A DNA stretch of 64,000 nucleotides. It comes from a virus. A program made the translations under genes and the position numbers. The notes beneath the pieces were generated by a model. It searched no databases. It had not been told where the DNA came from and was given only the letters and a program-made list of their open reading frames with translations. Shown piece by piece: positions 8,210 through 15,746 of the stretch. The number at the start of each line of letters is the position of its first letter. Position 1 is the stretch's first letter. The stretch spans positions 1 through 64,000 of the IMG/VR virus record IMGVR_UViG_3300009182_000057; one strand, given 5' to 3'.

Positions 8210-8862
8210 ATCATTATCACTTTGTTTGTGCTACACCTCTTTCTCAATATAAATTTGAGAAAAGTCAATTTAATTTATTTTTAGACAAATTTGCTTATAA
8301 AAATTATACAATTGTTTATAGTAACAAAGAAGGTCTTCCAAAGGTTTATAACAAATTTTTTACAGAAGACCATAAAGGCAAAAAAATTATCTTCATACAT
8401 GATGATGTATTAATTGAAGATCTTTTTTGGCAAGAAAAATTAGATATAGCTTTTGAAAAATATGACATAGTAGGATTAGCCGGGTCTAAAAAAATAGACA
8501 GATCTCGTCCTCCTGCTTGGCATTTAATGTCTAATAAAGAAGATATAGTAGGTGAAGTGGCACATGCTTATGAAGGTAAAACATGGACCACGGTTTTCGG
8601 ACCTACAGATTCGAGAGCTCTTGTATTAGATGGTCTTTTTATAGCAGTTGATGTAGATAAAGCATTATCTACCAACACTACATTTGATGAAGATTTTGAT
8701 TTTCATCATTATGACATTTCATTTTGTTTGAGAGCTAATAATAATAAATTAAAAATGGGTGTAGCACCTATTAAAGTAGTTCACTTTGGTTTAGGAGACA
8801 GTATGAATACTCCAGAGTGGAATTCTAGTGCCGCTAGATTCAACTTAAAGTATAATCAATAA
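8179..8862 (+). CDS. StrF-like family 2 glycosyltransferase
   Basis: 227 residues. The sequence fits the short GT-A family typified by the StrF domain (Glyco_tranf_2_5): FIHDDVLI with the metal/nucleotide-sugar acidic motif at His74-Asp75-Asp76, IVGLAGSKK, LVLDGLFIAV near 148-157, FDEDFDFHHYDISF near 169-182 and VVHFGLG near the end. Such enzymes transfer a sugar from a nucleotide sugar. It starts inside the end of queC (31-base overlap) and its stop is directly followed by the ATG of the amidotransferase, so it is translationally linked to both. I infer that the acceptor may be a modified base in phage DNA; this is not shown by the sequence. Alternatives are glycosylation of virion proteins or a host surface polymer. 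No membrane segment is visible. Confidence 0.8.
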   Translation: MEKLQLPSPVNHYHFVCATPLSQYKFEKSQFNLFLDKFAYKNYTIVYSNKEGLPKVYNKFFTEDHKGKKIIFIHDDVLIEDLFWQEKLDIAFEKYDIVGLAGSKKIDRSRPPAWHLMSNKEDIVGEVAHAYEGKTWTTVFGPTDSRALVLDGLFIAVDVDKALSTNTTFDEDFDFHHYDISFCLRANNNKLKMGVAPIKVVHFGLGDSMNTPEWNSSAARFNLKYNQ

Positions 8863-9519
8863 ATGTGTGGAATATATGGAAATTTAGATTACGCAGAATT
8901 TTATCGGCTTTACAAATTAAACCAATCTAGAGGAAGTTATAGCACTGGTTTTTTATTAACAGATATTGATGAATATGAGATAAAGAAAACTTCAGAAGAG
9001 ATATCTTATTATCCTATAGCTCAGAAAAATTATTATCTTGGCCACAACAGAGCACCTACTACTGATGAAAATGGAAAGGGATTAGTAGGATGCCATCCTT
9101 TCTCATATGGCGTTGCTATTGCAGCACATAACGGAATTATTTCTAATACTTTAGAATTAGAAAATGAATATAGAACAAAATTTGATGTAGATAGTCAATG
9201 GATACCTTATCTTTATGATTATTATGTTAAAAGAAATAATAATAAGCTAAGAGCATTTGAATTGACGTTGCTTGAAATAGACGGAACTTACGGTATTTGG
9301 TTATATGATGTAAATGAAAAAGTCACCTTTGTTTCAAGAAGTGATAATACGGTTTATTGGAATGATCAAAAGACTTCTTTTTCTTCTGTTAATGACGAAG
9401 AACATAAAAATTTAATGCCACAAGGAGCTATATATACAAAAGAATTTAATGAAATCTCATTTGTTGATATAAATGAGAATAACAGGTTGAATAAGAGACA
9501 GAAGTATTTTATTATATAA
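8863..9519 (+). CDS. Class II glutamine amidotransferase, stand-alone
   Basis: 218 residues. The N-terminal nucleophile is Cys2 (MCGIYG), exposed when Met is removed. Family motifs follow: RGSYSTGF near 23-30, GHNRAPTTD at 60-68 (Arg63) and AAHNGIISN at 88-95, as in the glutaminase domains of GlmS, PurF and asparagine synthetase. The enzyme frees ammonia from glutamine for a partner. There is no synthetase domain attached, so the partner must be another protein; QueC, two genes upstream, uses ammonia and is the obvious candidate. Known to me: some Campylobacter phages carry this domain fused to QueC (Gat-QueC) and make a 7-amido-7-deazaguanine in DNA. Here the two parts are separate. The gene begins immediately after the stop of the glycosyltransferase, fixing the Met-Cys start. 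Confidence 0.88.
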   Translation: MCGIYGNLDYAEFYRLYKLNQSRGSYSTGFLLTDIDEYEIKKTSEEISYYPIAQKNYYLGHNRAPTTDENGKGLVGCHPFSYGVAIAAHNGIISNTLELENEYRTKFDVDSQWIPYLYDYYVKRNNNKLRAFELTLLEIDGTYGIWLYDVNEKVTFVSRSDNTVYWNDQKTSFSSVNDEEHKNLMPQGAIYTKEFNEISFVDINENNRLNKRQKYFII

Positions 9520-9522
9520 GAC

Positions 9523-10095
9523 ATGAGTTATTTTAAACAAGATTATAATGGTGATTTGATTCACAAGAGATTTGGTTATGAATACTTTAAGAAGGATTAT
9601 GATCCTCTTGGTGTTATTATTGCATTCCGCGGCAACATGGATGTTACAGATAATTTAATTGATCTAGAAGACAAATTAAATAATGATTATATCTATTCAG
9701 AAGATGCTTTAAATTTCTGTTGGGAGATTCCAAATATTTGTCCTATTGGTGCAGTCTTCTTTCAAAGACTCTTTGCACGTTATATTGGAGATGAATTAGC
9801 CAACGGATATTACGGTAAATTTGAAGTTAAAGTAGATGGAGATGATATTATGATCCGTAAACCCGGAGATGAGGAATATGGAAAAGCTAGTGTTAGCATT
9901 ACTAAGGTTATTGATGGTAATGTAGCCATTGGTCATCTAGGCTTGAATATAAAAGCTGGTCCTAAAGCTCCTTCTTTTGCCTTTTCTCTTTTGTTGGATG
10001 ATGCAAATGCTTCTTATCTTACGAATAGAATTAAGGCAATTTTTCAAGAGACTATTAAAGATTGTTTTGTTGCTACTACAAAGGTAATCATTTAA
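9523..10095 (+). CDS. DUF366 family protein
   Basis: 190 residues, the normal length of DUF366 proteins, which are best known from archaea and some bacteria. Matching blocks are VIIAFRGNMDV near 31-41, LIDLEDKLNNDYIYSEDALNF near 45-65, RLFARYIGDELA, and the C-terminal pair KASVSITKV and GHLGLNIK. The biochemical function is not established as far as I know. Its place three bases after the amidotransferase gene and in the queC gene set suggests that it acts on a 7-deazaguanine precursor or the modified base; this is guilt by association. Its stop overlaps the next ATG (TAATG), so it is coupled to the following gene as well. Confidence 0.8.
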   Translation: MSYFKQDYNGDLIHKRFGYEYFKKDYDPLGVIIAFRGNMDVTDNLIDLEDKLNNDYIYSEDALNFCWEIPNICPIGAVFFQRLFARYIGDELANGYYGKFEVKVDGDDIMIRKPGDEEYGKASVSITKVIDGNVAIGHLGLNIKAGPKAPSFAFSLLLDDANASYLTNRIKAIFQETIKDCFVATTKVII

Positions 10096-10487
10096 TGGTT
10101 AAGAAAAATACTATAGATGGATTATTTCCTCTATTAGATTGGATTCTCAAAAAGAAGGGAAAGCTTCCTACAGATTTAAATTTACCAGGATCTTTCCTTA
10201 TCAATAGATGGCTATCTATGACAGACCCTTCTGTAGCTCAAATTGTAAATGCCACTTCTAATAGATGGATCAATAAAACAGAATTAGCTAAAGACAATCA
10301 TTCTATATATAAATTCTTTTATTTAGTATTACCTAAAACCATTAAAAAGATTTCTTATATTAAGAAATCAGGTAAGGAATATAATAATGAAGATGTTACA
10401 GATACAGCAACTTCTATGGAATGTTCAACTAAAGAAATAGAATTCTACAATAAAACCCTTGCAGAATTGAATGGAAAACTTAAATAA
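10095..10487 (+). CDS. Possible clamp-loader small subunit (gp62-like)
   Basis: About 130 residues from the ATG at 10095, which overlaps the preceding stop. The segment LPGSFLINRWLSMTDPSVAQ followed by FYKF-like and LPK..KKISYIKK blocks recalls the gp62-type clamp-loader A subunit of T4-like phages (pattern of an Asn-Arg, Leu-Ser stretch followed by a basic KISYIKK region). T4 gp62 is longer (187). In T4, gp62 with gp44 loads the sliding clamp gp45 onto DNA; gp44 is present at 21795. The similarity is modest and I give it as a possibility; otherwise this is a small basic protein of unknown role. An in-frame ATG at 10062 would overlap the DUF366 gene by 34 bases and is less likely. Confidence 0.5.
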   Translation: MVKKNTIDGLFPLLDWILKKKGKLPTDLNLPGSFLINRWLSMTDPSVAQIVNATSNRWINKTELAKDNHSIYKFFYLVLPKTIKKISYIKKSGKEYNNEDVTDTATSMECSTKEIEFYNKTLAELNGKLK

Positions 10488-10496
10488 CTTTAATAT

Positions 10497-10895
10497 ATGA
10501 CAATTGCTAGACCTCAACAAGAAGATAGAATCCACGGATTAGTTCAAATAGAAAATTACAAAAGTAATTCTTTAGAATTAGATGATTGGACTTTAACCAA
10601 AGTCATGGATGATATCATTATGGTTCAATACATAGACCTTAATGAAGACGGTACAGAAGTAAATCGTAATGGTATTTGGTTGCCTATCAATGCCGTCAAC
10701 CATGTTTGGAGAATCGGTAGAGTAGTCCTCGCTGGTCCTAATTGTAAAACTGTAAAGGAAGGAGATAATGTAGTATTCCCTAATGATAAGGGTATTCAGG
10801 TTTCAAGTATAAATGATCTGAAACACATTGTTTTCTTGAACGAAGCTCGCATCTTTGGTGTTTGCGAACCTAAAAAGAGCAAGAAAACTAAGTGA
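10497..10895 (+). CDS. GroES-like co-chaperonin (gp31 analogue)
   Basis: 132 residues. The layout fits the GroES/Cpn10 beta-barrel: an N-terminal strand (DDIIMVQYIDL), a mobile-loop-like stretch (NEDGTEVNRNGIWLPIN), then WRIGRVVLAGPNCKTVKEGD and NVVFPNDKGIQV, and a final ARIFGVCEP strand. GroES proteins cap the host GroEL ring; T4 gp31 does this so that the large capsid protein gp23 can fold. A phage-coded version fits the gp23-type capsid protein at 17696. T4 gp31 is 111 residues, so this one is somewhat longer, ending in a Lys-rich tail. It overlaps the next gene by GTGA. Confidence 0.78.
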   Translation: MTIARPQQEDRIHGLVQIENYKSNSLELDDWTLTKVMDDIIMVQYIDLNEDGTEVNRNGIWLPINAVNHVWRIGRVVLAGPNCKTVKEGDNVVFPNDKGIQVSSINDLKHIVFLNEARIFGVCEPKKSKKTK

Positions 10896-11275
10896 AGCTT
10901 TCTCTTGGTGGTTTAAAAAGTCTGTTAGAATCAAACGTCGTAGAAATTAAATTTGTACGACGAATGAAAGTAGCAGGTAGACCAGCCACTAGAAGAATGT
11001 TAGCAACACTTGATCGTGGAATATTAGATTCAAAATTAGGAAGAGAAATTTTAAATTTTAAACAACCAACACAGAGTCCAGCTTATAATGCTGTTTCAAA
11101 AGGTCTTTTAACTGTATGGGATATTTTTTTCCAAGATTGGAGAATGGTGCCTGTAACTAATTGTGAAGTAGTGTCAGTTGTACCATCTAAACCACCAGAA
11201 AAATTTTGGGAATATTTTAATAAAACAATAGGAAATATGGATGCAGCTCAGAAAGCAGCATTTATGGACAAATAA
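10892..11275 (+). CDS. Small protein with possible SH3-like fold
   Basis: 127 residues, GTG start overlapping the upstream stop. After a short N-terminal helix (LGGLKSLLE) comes VEIKFVRRMKVAGRPATRRM followed later by LLTVWDIFFQDWRMVP and NCEVVSVVPS, a layout that recalls the small Sm/SH3-like beta-barrel proteins of phages (WYL_2, formerly DUF2693). The resemblance is weak. The N-terminus also contains Leu-Leu-Glu before Ser14, compatible with a prohead protease site, but this could be chance. No function is assigned. Confidence 0.6.
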   Translation: MKLSLGGLKSLLESNVVEIKFVRRMKVAGRPATRRMLATLDRGILDSKLGREILNFKQPTQSPAYNAVSKGLLTVWDIFFQDWRMVPVTNCEVVSVVPSKPPEKFWEYFNKTIGNMDAAQKAAFMDK

Positions 11276-11276
11276 A

Positions 11277-11636
11277 ATGAGTATCAACGGAACAATTATA
11301 GAGGAAGCTTGTAAATTTCTTTTACAGAAAAAAGTGTCTTTAGAATTTGGCAATAAAATTTATAAACAAGGAAAACTTATTCTTTTTTATCAAAAGAATT
11401 TTTATATAATGTTTATAATGGATACACTTCGTAAGGAAAGAGAAAAAATTGAAATTCCTATTCCTTATGGAGTTGAAATCCATGAAGAAGATGATTTAAT
11501 ATATTTTGATTACAGAGTCAAAACATTAGCCAAACATGCACCAGAGATAGAAAATTATCTTCGAGTATATCCAAGTAAAACATCTAACAATAAATTTTGG
11601 GATTCCATTTTAACTATTAACGCTTCCAATGAATAA
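11277..11636 (+). CDS. Hypothetical protein
   Basis: 119 residues from the ATG at 11277, one base after the preceding stop; an upstream in-frame ATG at 11241 would overlap the previous gene and is not preferred. The sequence alternates short beta-like and charged helical stretches (KIYKQGKLILFYQKNFYIMF, IPIPYGVEIHEEDDLIYFDY). I do not recognise a family. It overlaps the next gene by eight bases, so it belongs to the same transcription unit as the helicase. Confidence 0.6.
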   Translation: MSINGTIIEEACKFLLQKKVSLEFGNKIYKQGKLILFYQKNFYIMFIMDTLRKEREKIEIPIPYGVEIHEEDDLIYFDYRVKTLAKHAPEIENYLRVYPSKTSNNKFWDSILTINASNE

Positions 11637-11874
11637 AACATTAGTATACAGTGTCTTTTCCGCAACCTACTATGAGGTTTTAGAATCAGACGTACCTTTA
11701 TTAGATATAGGCCAATTACCTCTTCTCAAGATGCCTAAGTCAAATTGTAATAAATGCCAAGGCAGAGGTCATTTAGGCAGGGATACACAAAATTATACAT
11801 ATGCAGTGTGTTCTTGCGTGAGAAAAGCAATTAACTTTGATATAATAAAGAGTGCAGAAATTACTAAGCTCTAA
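11629..11874 (+). CDS. Small zinc-finger-like protein
   Basis: 81 residues. Cysteines in CNKCQGRGHLGRD and CSCVRK form a pattern like half of a DnaJ-type zinc finger (Cys-x-x-Cys-x-Gly-x-Gly), so one zinc ion is likely bound. Proteins of this size with CxxCxGxGxxG are common in large phages, without known function. It overlaps the GTG start of the helicase by 23 bases, implying coupled translation. It may be an accessory factor of the helicase, but only context supports that. Confidence 0.6.
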   Translation: MNKTLVYSVFSATYYEVLESDVPLLDIGQLPLLKMPKSNCNKCQGRGHLGRDTQNYTYAVCSCVRKAINFDIIKSAEITKL

Positions 11875-13522
11875 ATATCTAGAAACCTTTTCAGGAACTC
11901 CAAGACCTCAACAGGAGGAAGCCTTGGAGAAAATAGATAAAGCATTTTCAGCAGGTAAGAAATATGTCATTGCATGTCTTCCTACAGGATCTGGTAAATC
12001 ACATATAGGAGTTGCAGTTGCAGCTTCTACAAAGAATGTAGATCAAGACCGTAAATCTATTTTAGAAAATTACGGTATATATAAAAGAGATCGTAATGGA
12101 GGTTATCTTTACGAAGAAGATTTTAATGATAAGCCTTCGTATGGAAGTTACATTTTAACAGTCACCCGATCTTTGCAAGATCAATACAAAGAACTCTTCA
12201 ATGACATTGTATTGGCCAAAGGAAAGAACAATTACAATTGTGATGTAGACAAGAATCTATCGGTTGACTTTGCTCCTTGCTTGTTCTCTGCTAATTTAAG
12301 AGAGGATTGCTTTAGTAAAAATAGGTGTCCTTATTACAAGACTAAGAATGAGGCACTCTTATCGCAATACTCAGTTTTAAATTATAGGTATCTTATTAGT
12401 CTTCCTCCTTATTTGAGAAGGAGAGAAGTATTTGTTTGTGATGAAGCTAGTCAGATAGAAGATGAATTGGTAGGTCAATATTCAGTTACGGTTCCTTATT
12501 CTTTCTTAGCAGCAGAGGATATACCATTTAAGAAATTAATATCAGACGATTCTGATGAAGCCGGAAGATGGTTACAAGATATTTATATTCTTCTTAAAGA
12601 TGAATTAGCAGATCTCAAACACAAAGTATCTTTGCTTTCTCAAAAGAACAATTCCTTTTCTGGTATTCAATTTAAACAGATGCAAAGACTTAGCAAGATG
12701 ACGGGAATGGTTAATACTATAGGAGACGTAGTAGAGTCATGGCATGAATGTGAATATATGGTCGAAAAGAAAGATTCAGAATCAGTTACATTTACACCTT
12801 ATGATATTAGACCATTAGCCAAGCGTATATTTGATTATGCGGATAAAGTTTTAATGATGTCTGCAACCATTAGTAACCCCAAAGAATTTGCTAAAAGTTT
12901 AGGCATTAAAGAAAATGAATTTGAATATATAGAAATTAAATCAACTTTCGAGGCACAGAAGTCACCTATATTTTGTTCCACAAAACACAATTTGTCTTAT
13001 TCTAATATGGCTAAGGATTTACCTAGAGTATTGGATTTAGCATTACAAATATGTGATAGTCACAAAGGAGAAAAGGGTATCATTCATACTCATACTAATC
13101 AAATCACTGAAGCTTTAAAGAAGAAAATAAGAAATCAAAAAAGACAATTTCTTTTTAGAGAAGTAGGTACCTCTAATGAAGATATTGTAAAAATTCATAA
13201 AGAAGAAATAGATACAGATTCAGTTTTAGTTAGCCCGTCACTAGATACTGGGTTAAGTTTAGATGGAGATTTAGGAAGATTTCAAATTATCATTAAAGCA
13301 CCTTATATGCCTCTTGGATCCAAACGTATTAAGAAAATGTTTGAAAAGAATAAAGAACATTATTCTATGAAGATGCTTGATTCTCTTATTCAGATGAGCG
13401 GTAGATGTACTAGATCTTCAGAAGATCATTCTATTACCTATATACTAGACGGGGTGGCAGTTAAAGCTGTTATGAATAATAAAAGGAATTTACCCAAACA
13501 CTTTTTAGATCGATTCCAGTAA
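11852..13522 (+). CDS. DinG/XPD-like superfamily 2 helicase with Fe-S cysteines
   Basis: 556 residues, GTG start. Walker A is LPTGSGKSH (43-51), preceded by a Q-motif-like RPQQEEAL at about 18-25. The Walker B box is CDEAS (196-200), a DEAH variant. Four cysteines between motifs I and II (Cys130, Cys143, Cys153, Cys159) match the 4Fe-4S cluster domain of XPD and DinG. Later motifs are LMMSATIS and, near the end, QMSGRCTRS (motif VI, with Arg). XPD/DinG helicases unwind DNA 5' to 3' in repair or recombination, and some phage forms act at forks or R-loops. Role in this phage is unknown. Length is shorter than bacterial DinG (about 700), so the Arch region may be reduced. Confidence 0.82.
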   Translation: MQKLLSSKYLETFSGTPRPQQEEALEKIDKAFSAGKKYVIACLPTGSGKSHIGVAVAASTKNVDQDRKSILENYGIYKRDRNGGYLYEEDFNDKPSYGSYILTVTRSLQDQYKELFNDIVLAKGKNNYNCDVDKNLSVDFAPCLFSANLREDCFSKNRCPYYKTKNEALLSQYSVLNYRYLISLPPYLRRREVFVCDEASQIEDELVGQYSVTVPYSFLAAEDIPFKKLISDDSDEAGRWLQDIYILLKDELADLKHKVSLLSQKNNSFSGIQFKQMQRLSKMTGMVNTIGDVVESWHECEYMVEKKDSESVTFTPYDIRPLAKRIFDYADKVLMMSATISNPKEFAKSLGIKENEFEYIEIKSTFEAQKSPIFCSTKHNLSYSNMAKDLPRVLDLALQICDSHKGEKGIIHTHTNQITEALKKKIRNQKRQFLFREVGTSNEDIVKIHKEEIDTDSVLVSPSLDTGLSLDGDLGRFQIIIKAPYMPLGSKRIKKMFEKNKEHYSMKMLDSLIQMSGRCTRSSEDHSITYILDGVAVKAVMNNKRNLPKHFLDRFQ

Positions 13523-13533
13523 GTATAAGACGA

Positions 13534-14340
13534 ATGCGTCTATATACTTTTAATTTTGAAATACAAACTTTATTAGAGCAATTTGTATCAGCTTTCAATG
13601 ATATCATCATTAAAAGATATGATAACAATAAAACTTTAACAAGTCCTACATCTGGAAATTATGTAAAATTTGTTTATGCCCCTAAACAAAGAGTATATGA
13701 AACCATAAACACTCCAGCACCTGGTGGTATTACATTACCTGTGGTTGCAGTTAATATAACAAGTGTTGCTAGAGATCAGGCAAGAGTCTTTAATAAGATA
13801 GAAGGATTCGTAGCCAATGCCGGATCTGGTTATTCTAATGGTCTAGTACAAAAAATACCCCAACCAGTACCAATAAACATAACAGTCAATATGACTATTA
13901 TAACAAAGTATCAAACAGATATGGATCAAATTATTAGTAATTTTATACCCTATTGTGATCCTTATATTATTATTTCTTGGAAGTTACCTTCATTTTCTAA
14001 AAACACAGAACCTTATGAATTGCGTTCTGAAGTATTATGGAACGGAACTGTTAATATGTCTTATCCAACAGAATTAAATAATAATCAAGCTCAGAGATTA
14101 ACAGCTGAAACATCTTTTACGATAAAAGGATGGTTGTTTAAGAAGATGGATGAAACCGTTAAGAAGATCTATACTATTGATACTAAATATATAGACCAAG
14201 AACCTACGGTTAAGCTTACACCAGCTCAAAACAACACAACAGCAGCTAATAACCAACCTATTGAAGGTTTTAATAAAGGTGATTTAGTATTCATTATTAA
14301 TAATAATAATGAAAATGATTCCATTTTTGTTAACATATAA
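13534..14340 (+). CDS. gp15: Proximal tail sheath stabiliser / tail terminator (gp15-like)
   Basis: 268 residues; T4 gp15 has 272. gp15 forms the hexameric ring that ends the tail tube and sheath and joins the tail to the neck. The order of conserved parts matches: an early FNDIIIKRYDN, then YVKFVYAPKQRVYETIN, a LPVVAVNITSVARD strand, PVPINITVNMTIITKYQTDM, DQIISNFIPYCDPYIIISW, and FTIKGWLFKKMD. Variation from T4 is in the loop after LPVVAV and in an Asn-rich C-terminus. It opens the neck/head operon (gp15, gp13, gp4, gp21, core, gp22, gp23). The gene starts 12 bases after the helicase. Confidence 0.85.
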   Translation: MRLYTFNFEIQTLLEQFVSAFNDIIIKRYDNNKTLTSPTSGNYVKFVYAPKQRVYETINTPAPGGITLPVVAVNITSVARDQARVFNKIEGFVANAGSGYSNGLVQKIPQPVPINITVNMTIITKYQTDMDQIISNFIPYCDPYIIISWKLPSFSKNTEPYELRSEVLWNGTVNMSYPTELNNNQAQRLTAETSFTIKGWLFKKMDETVKKIYTIDTKYIDQEPTVKLTPAQNNTTAANNQPIEGFNKGDLVFIINNNNENDSIFVNI

Positions 14341-14350
14341 ATTGTAATTG

Positions 14351-14358
14351 GATAAATA
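14351..14358 (+). promoter_or_regulatory. Late-promoter-like GATAAATA box
   Basis: GATAAATA lies seven bases before the ATG at 14366 of the neck gene. The box falls inside the extended frame that begins with TTG at 14348, which argues for the shorter ATG start. Function as promoter is inferred. Confidence 0.4.
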
Positions 14359-14365
14359 TATAATA

Positions 14366-15244
14366 ATGGATTCTGTAATACCAAATAATTTTCACGGATC
14401 ATTGACCTTTGCTCCTAAAGTCACTACATATGATCTTTTAGCTCAGAGAGTGAGAAGAGCTCTTGGAGAACCTTTAATCCAAGTAGAAGTTAGCAGTGAG
14501 CAAATGTATGAAAATATAGATTATGCATGTGAGTATTTTACTAAATTTGCTGGCACCACAGAAGAATTTTTAGTTTTTAGATCAGACTTATATGTTCCAG
14601 GTGTAGGTCTTCCTATCGGAAGAATGATGAATATCACACCACAAATGTATCAATCAGCTAATCCGGATTCGGCAACCGCTAGTCTTAGTGGCGGATGGGA
14701 TATGGATAGAAATGCTTATAGACCAGTTGTTGATGTATATTCTTTTGCAGAAGGTAATAATACAGGTATTAATACATTGTTTACTATTGAACATACAATA
14801 GCACAACAAGCTTATTTTGGTCATCTTTTAGGTAATGTTGGTTACGATTTAATAACTTGGCAAGCATTGAAGAGCTGGTTAGATACAAGAGATAAAGTTT
14901 TAGCTTTAACTCCTTATATAAGATTTGATGCTCATAATCAAGTATTAAAATTAATACCCGAGCCTCAAAGATTGCCCCCTTATTTTGGATTGGTTGGGTG
15001 TCATATGACTTTACCTATTAAAGACATCGTAAGTCAAATGTGGGTTTATAGATATGTATTAGCTTTAACAAAAATAAATGTAGCCCATGTGAGAAGCAAA
15101 TATGCTGGTACAAATATTTTTGGAGGACAGACAGTTAATGCCTCAGATCTTTTCAGACAAGGTGAAAAGGAAAAGGATGAATTAGAACAAGAGATTCAAA
15201 CCAAAATGGTTGACACTCTACCTCCCAAATTCTTCATTGGGTGA
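14366..15244 (+). CDS. gp13: Neck protein (gp13-like)
   Basis: 292 residues from ATG 14366. The N-terminal half has the pattern RRALGEPLIQVEVSSEQMYE with NIDYACEYF, typical of gp13-type head-completion/neck proteins in T4-like and other large phages (LG.P...VE...EQ...I..A...F). The C-terminal half has YRYVLALTKINVAHVRSKYA, a Gly-rich TNIFGGQTVN, and a charged helix EKEKDELEQEI, again seen in this family. gp13 with gp14 seals the portal vertex after packaging and accepts the tail. No gp14 is visible here. A TTG start at 14348 is possible but would place a TAAATA box inside the gene. It overlaps the next gene by GTGA. Confidence 0.7.
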   Translation: MDSVIPNNFHGSLTFAPKVTTYDLLAQRVRRALGEPLIQVEVSSEQMYENIDYACEYFTKFAGTTEEFLVFRSDLYVPGVGLPIGRMMNITPQMYQSANPDSATASLSGGWDMDRNAYRPVVDVYSFAEGNNTGINTLFTIEHTIAQQAYFGHLLGNVGYDLITWQALKSWLDTRDKVLALTPYIRFDAHNQVLKLIPEPQRLPPYFGLVGCHMTLPIKDIVSQMWVYRYVLALTKINVAHVRSKYAGTNIFGGQTVNASDLFRQGEKEKDELEQEIQTKMVDTLPPKFFIG

Positions 15245-15702
15245 AAATTCCAATTAAAAAGAAGAATAGAAATTTTCTTCAAGGAACTTTTATTCCAAAG
15301 AATCCAAACAAATATAAAGGTTCTTTACCAATTGTATATCGTTCATCTTTAGAATTAAAATGTTTTCGGTGGATGGATAATAATATTAATGTTATTACCT
15401 GGGGTTCTGAATCGGTAGTTATTCCTTATCAATCACCATTAGATGGAAGATTACATAGATATTTTGTTGACATTGTTGCTCTATTAAAAGACAAAGAAGG
15501 TATTTTTAAAAAAATATTAATAGAAATAAAACCTTCTAAATATGTAGCCAAACCAATTATTACTCCTAGAAAAAGTAAAAAAACAATTTTATTTGAACAA
15601 ACCCAATATATTCTTAATCAAGCTAAATGGGAAGCAGCAACCGCTTGGGCTAAAAACAAAGGTTATATATTTTTAATTATAACTGAAAAGGATTTAGTTT
15701 AG
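15241..15702 (+). CDS. gp4: Head completion protein, TnsA-like nuclease fold (gp4-like)
   Basis: 153 residues (T4 gp4 about 150), GTG start overlapping the gp13-like stop. Conserved blocks are QGTFIPKNPNKYKG, IVYRSSLELKCFRWMD, PYQSPLDGRLHRYFVDIVAL and KILIEIKPSKYVAKP. The acidic and basic residues Glu in SLELK, Asp in YFVDI and Glu/Lys in IEIK form the restriction-endonuclease-like (TnsA) catalytic set. In T4, gp4 is needed to finish the head before tail joining. Whether it cuts DNA in this phage is not known, but the catalytic residues look intact. Placement between neck protein and prohead protease fits. Confidence 0.85.
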   Translation: MKIPIKKKNRNFLQGTFIPKNPNKYKGSLPIVYRSSLELKCFRWMDNNINVITWGSESVVIPYQSPLDGRLHRYFVDIVALLKDKEGIFKKILIEIKPSKYVAKPIITPRKSKKTILFEQTQYILNQAKWEAATAWAKNKGYIFLIITEKDLV

Positions 15703-15721
15703 TGATTGTGCCGCTTTGAAG

Positions 15722-15729
15722 TATAAATA
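15722..15729 (+). promoter_or_regulatory. Late promoter TATAAATA
   Basis: A perfect T4 late promoter core TATAAATA, 17 bases before the ATG of the prohead protease gene. This spacing leaves room for a short leader and is among the most convincing cases in the window. Confidence 0.6.
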
Positions 15730-15746
15730 TTTCCAATAATATTATT

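Noticed and set aside
11241-11276. ATG start giving 12 extra residues to the 119-residue protein
   Set aside because: It lies in the upstream gene; ATG 11277 follows the stop directly, as usual in this operon.
11872-11877. TAAATA inside the helicase gene
   Set aside because: In such AT-rich DNA the six-base box occurs by chance; only copies just upstream of starts were listed.
14348-14365. TTG start for the gp13-like gene
   Set aside because: It would place a TAAATA box inside the gene; ATG 14366 is a better start.
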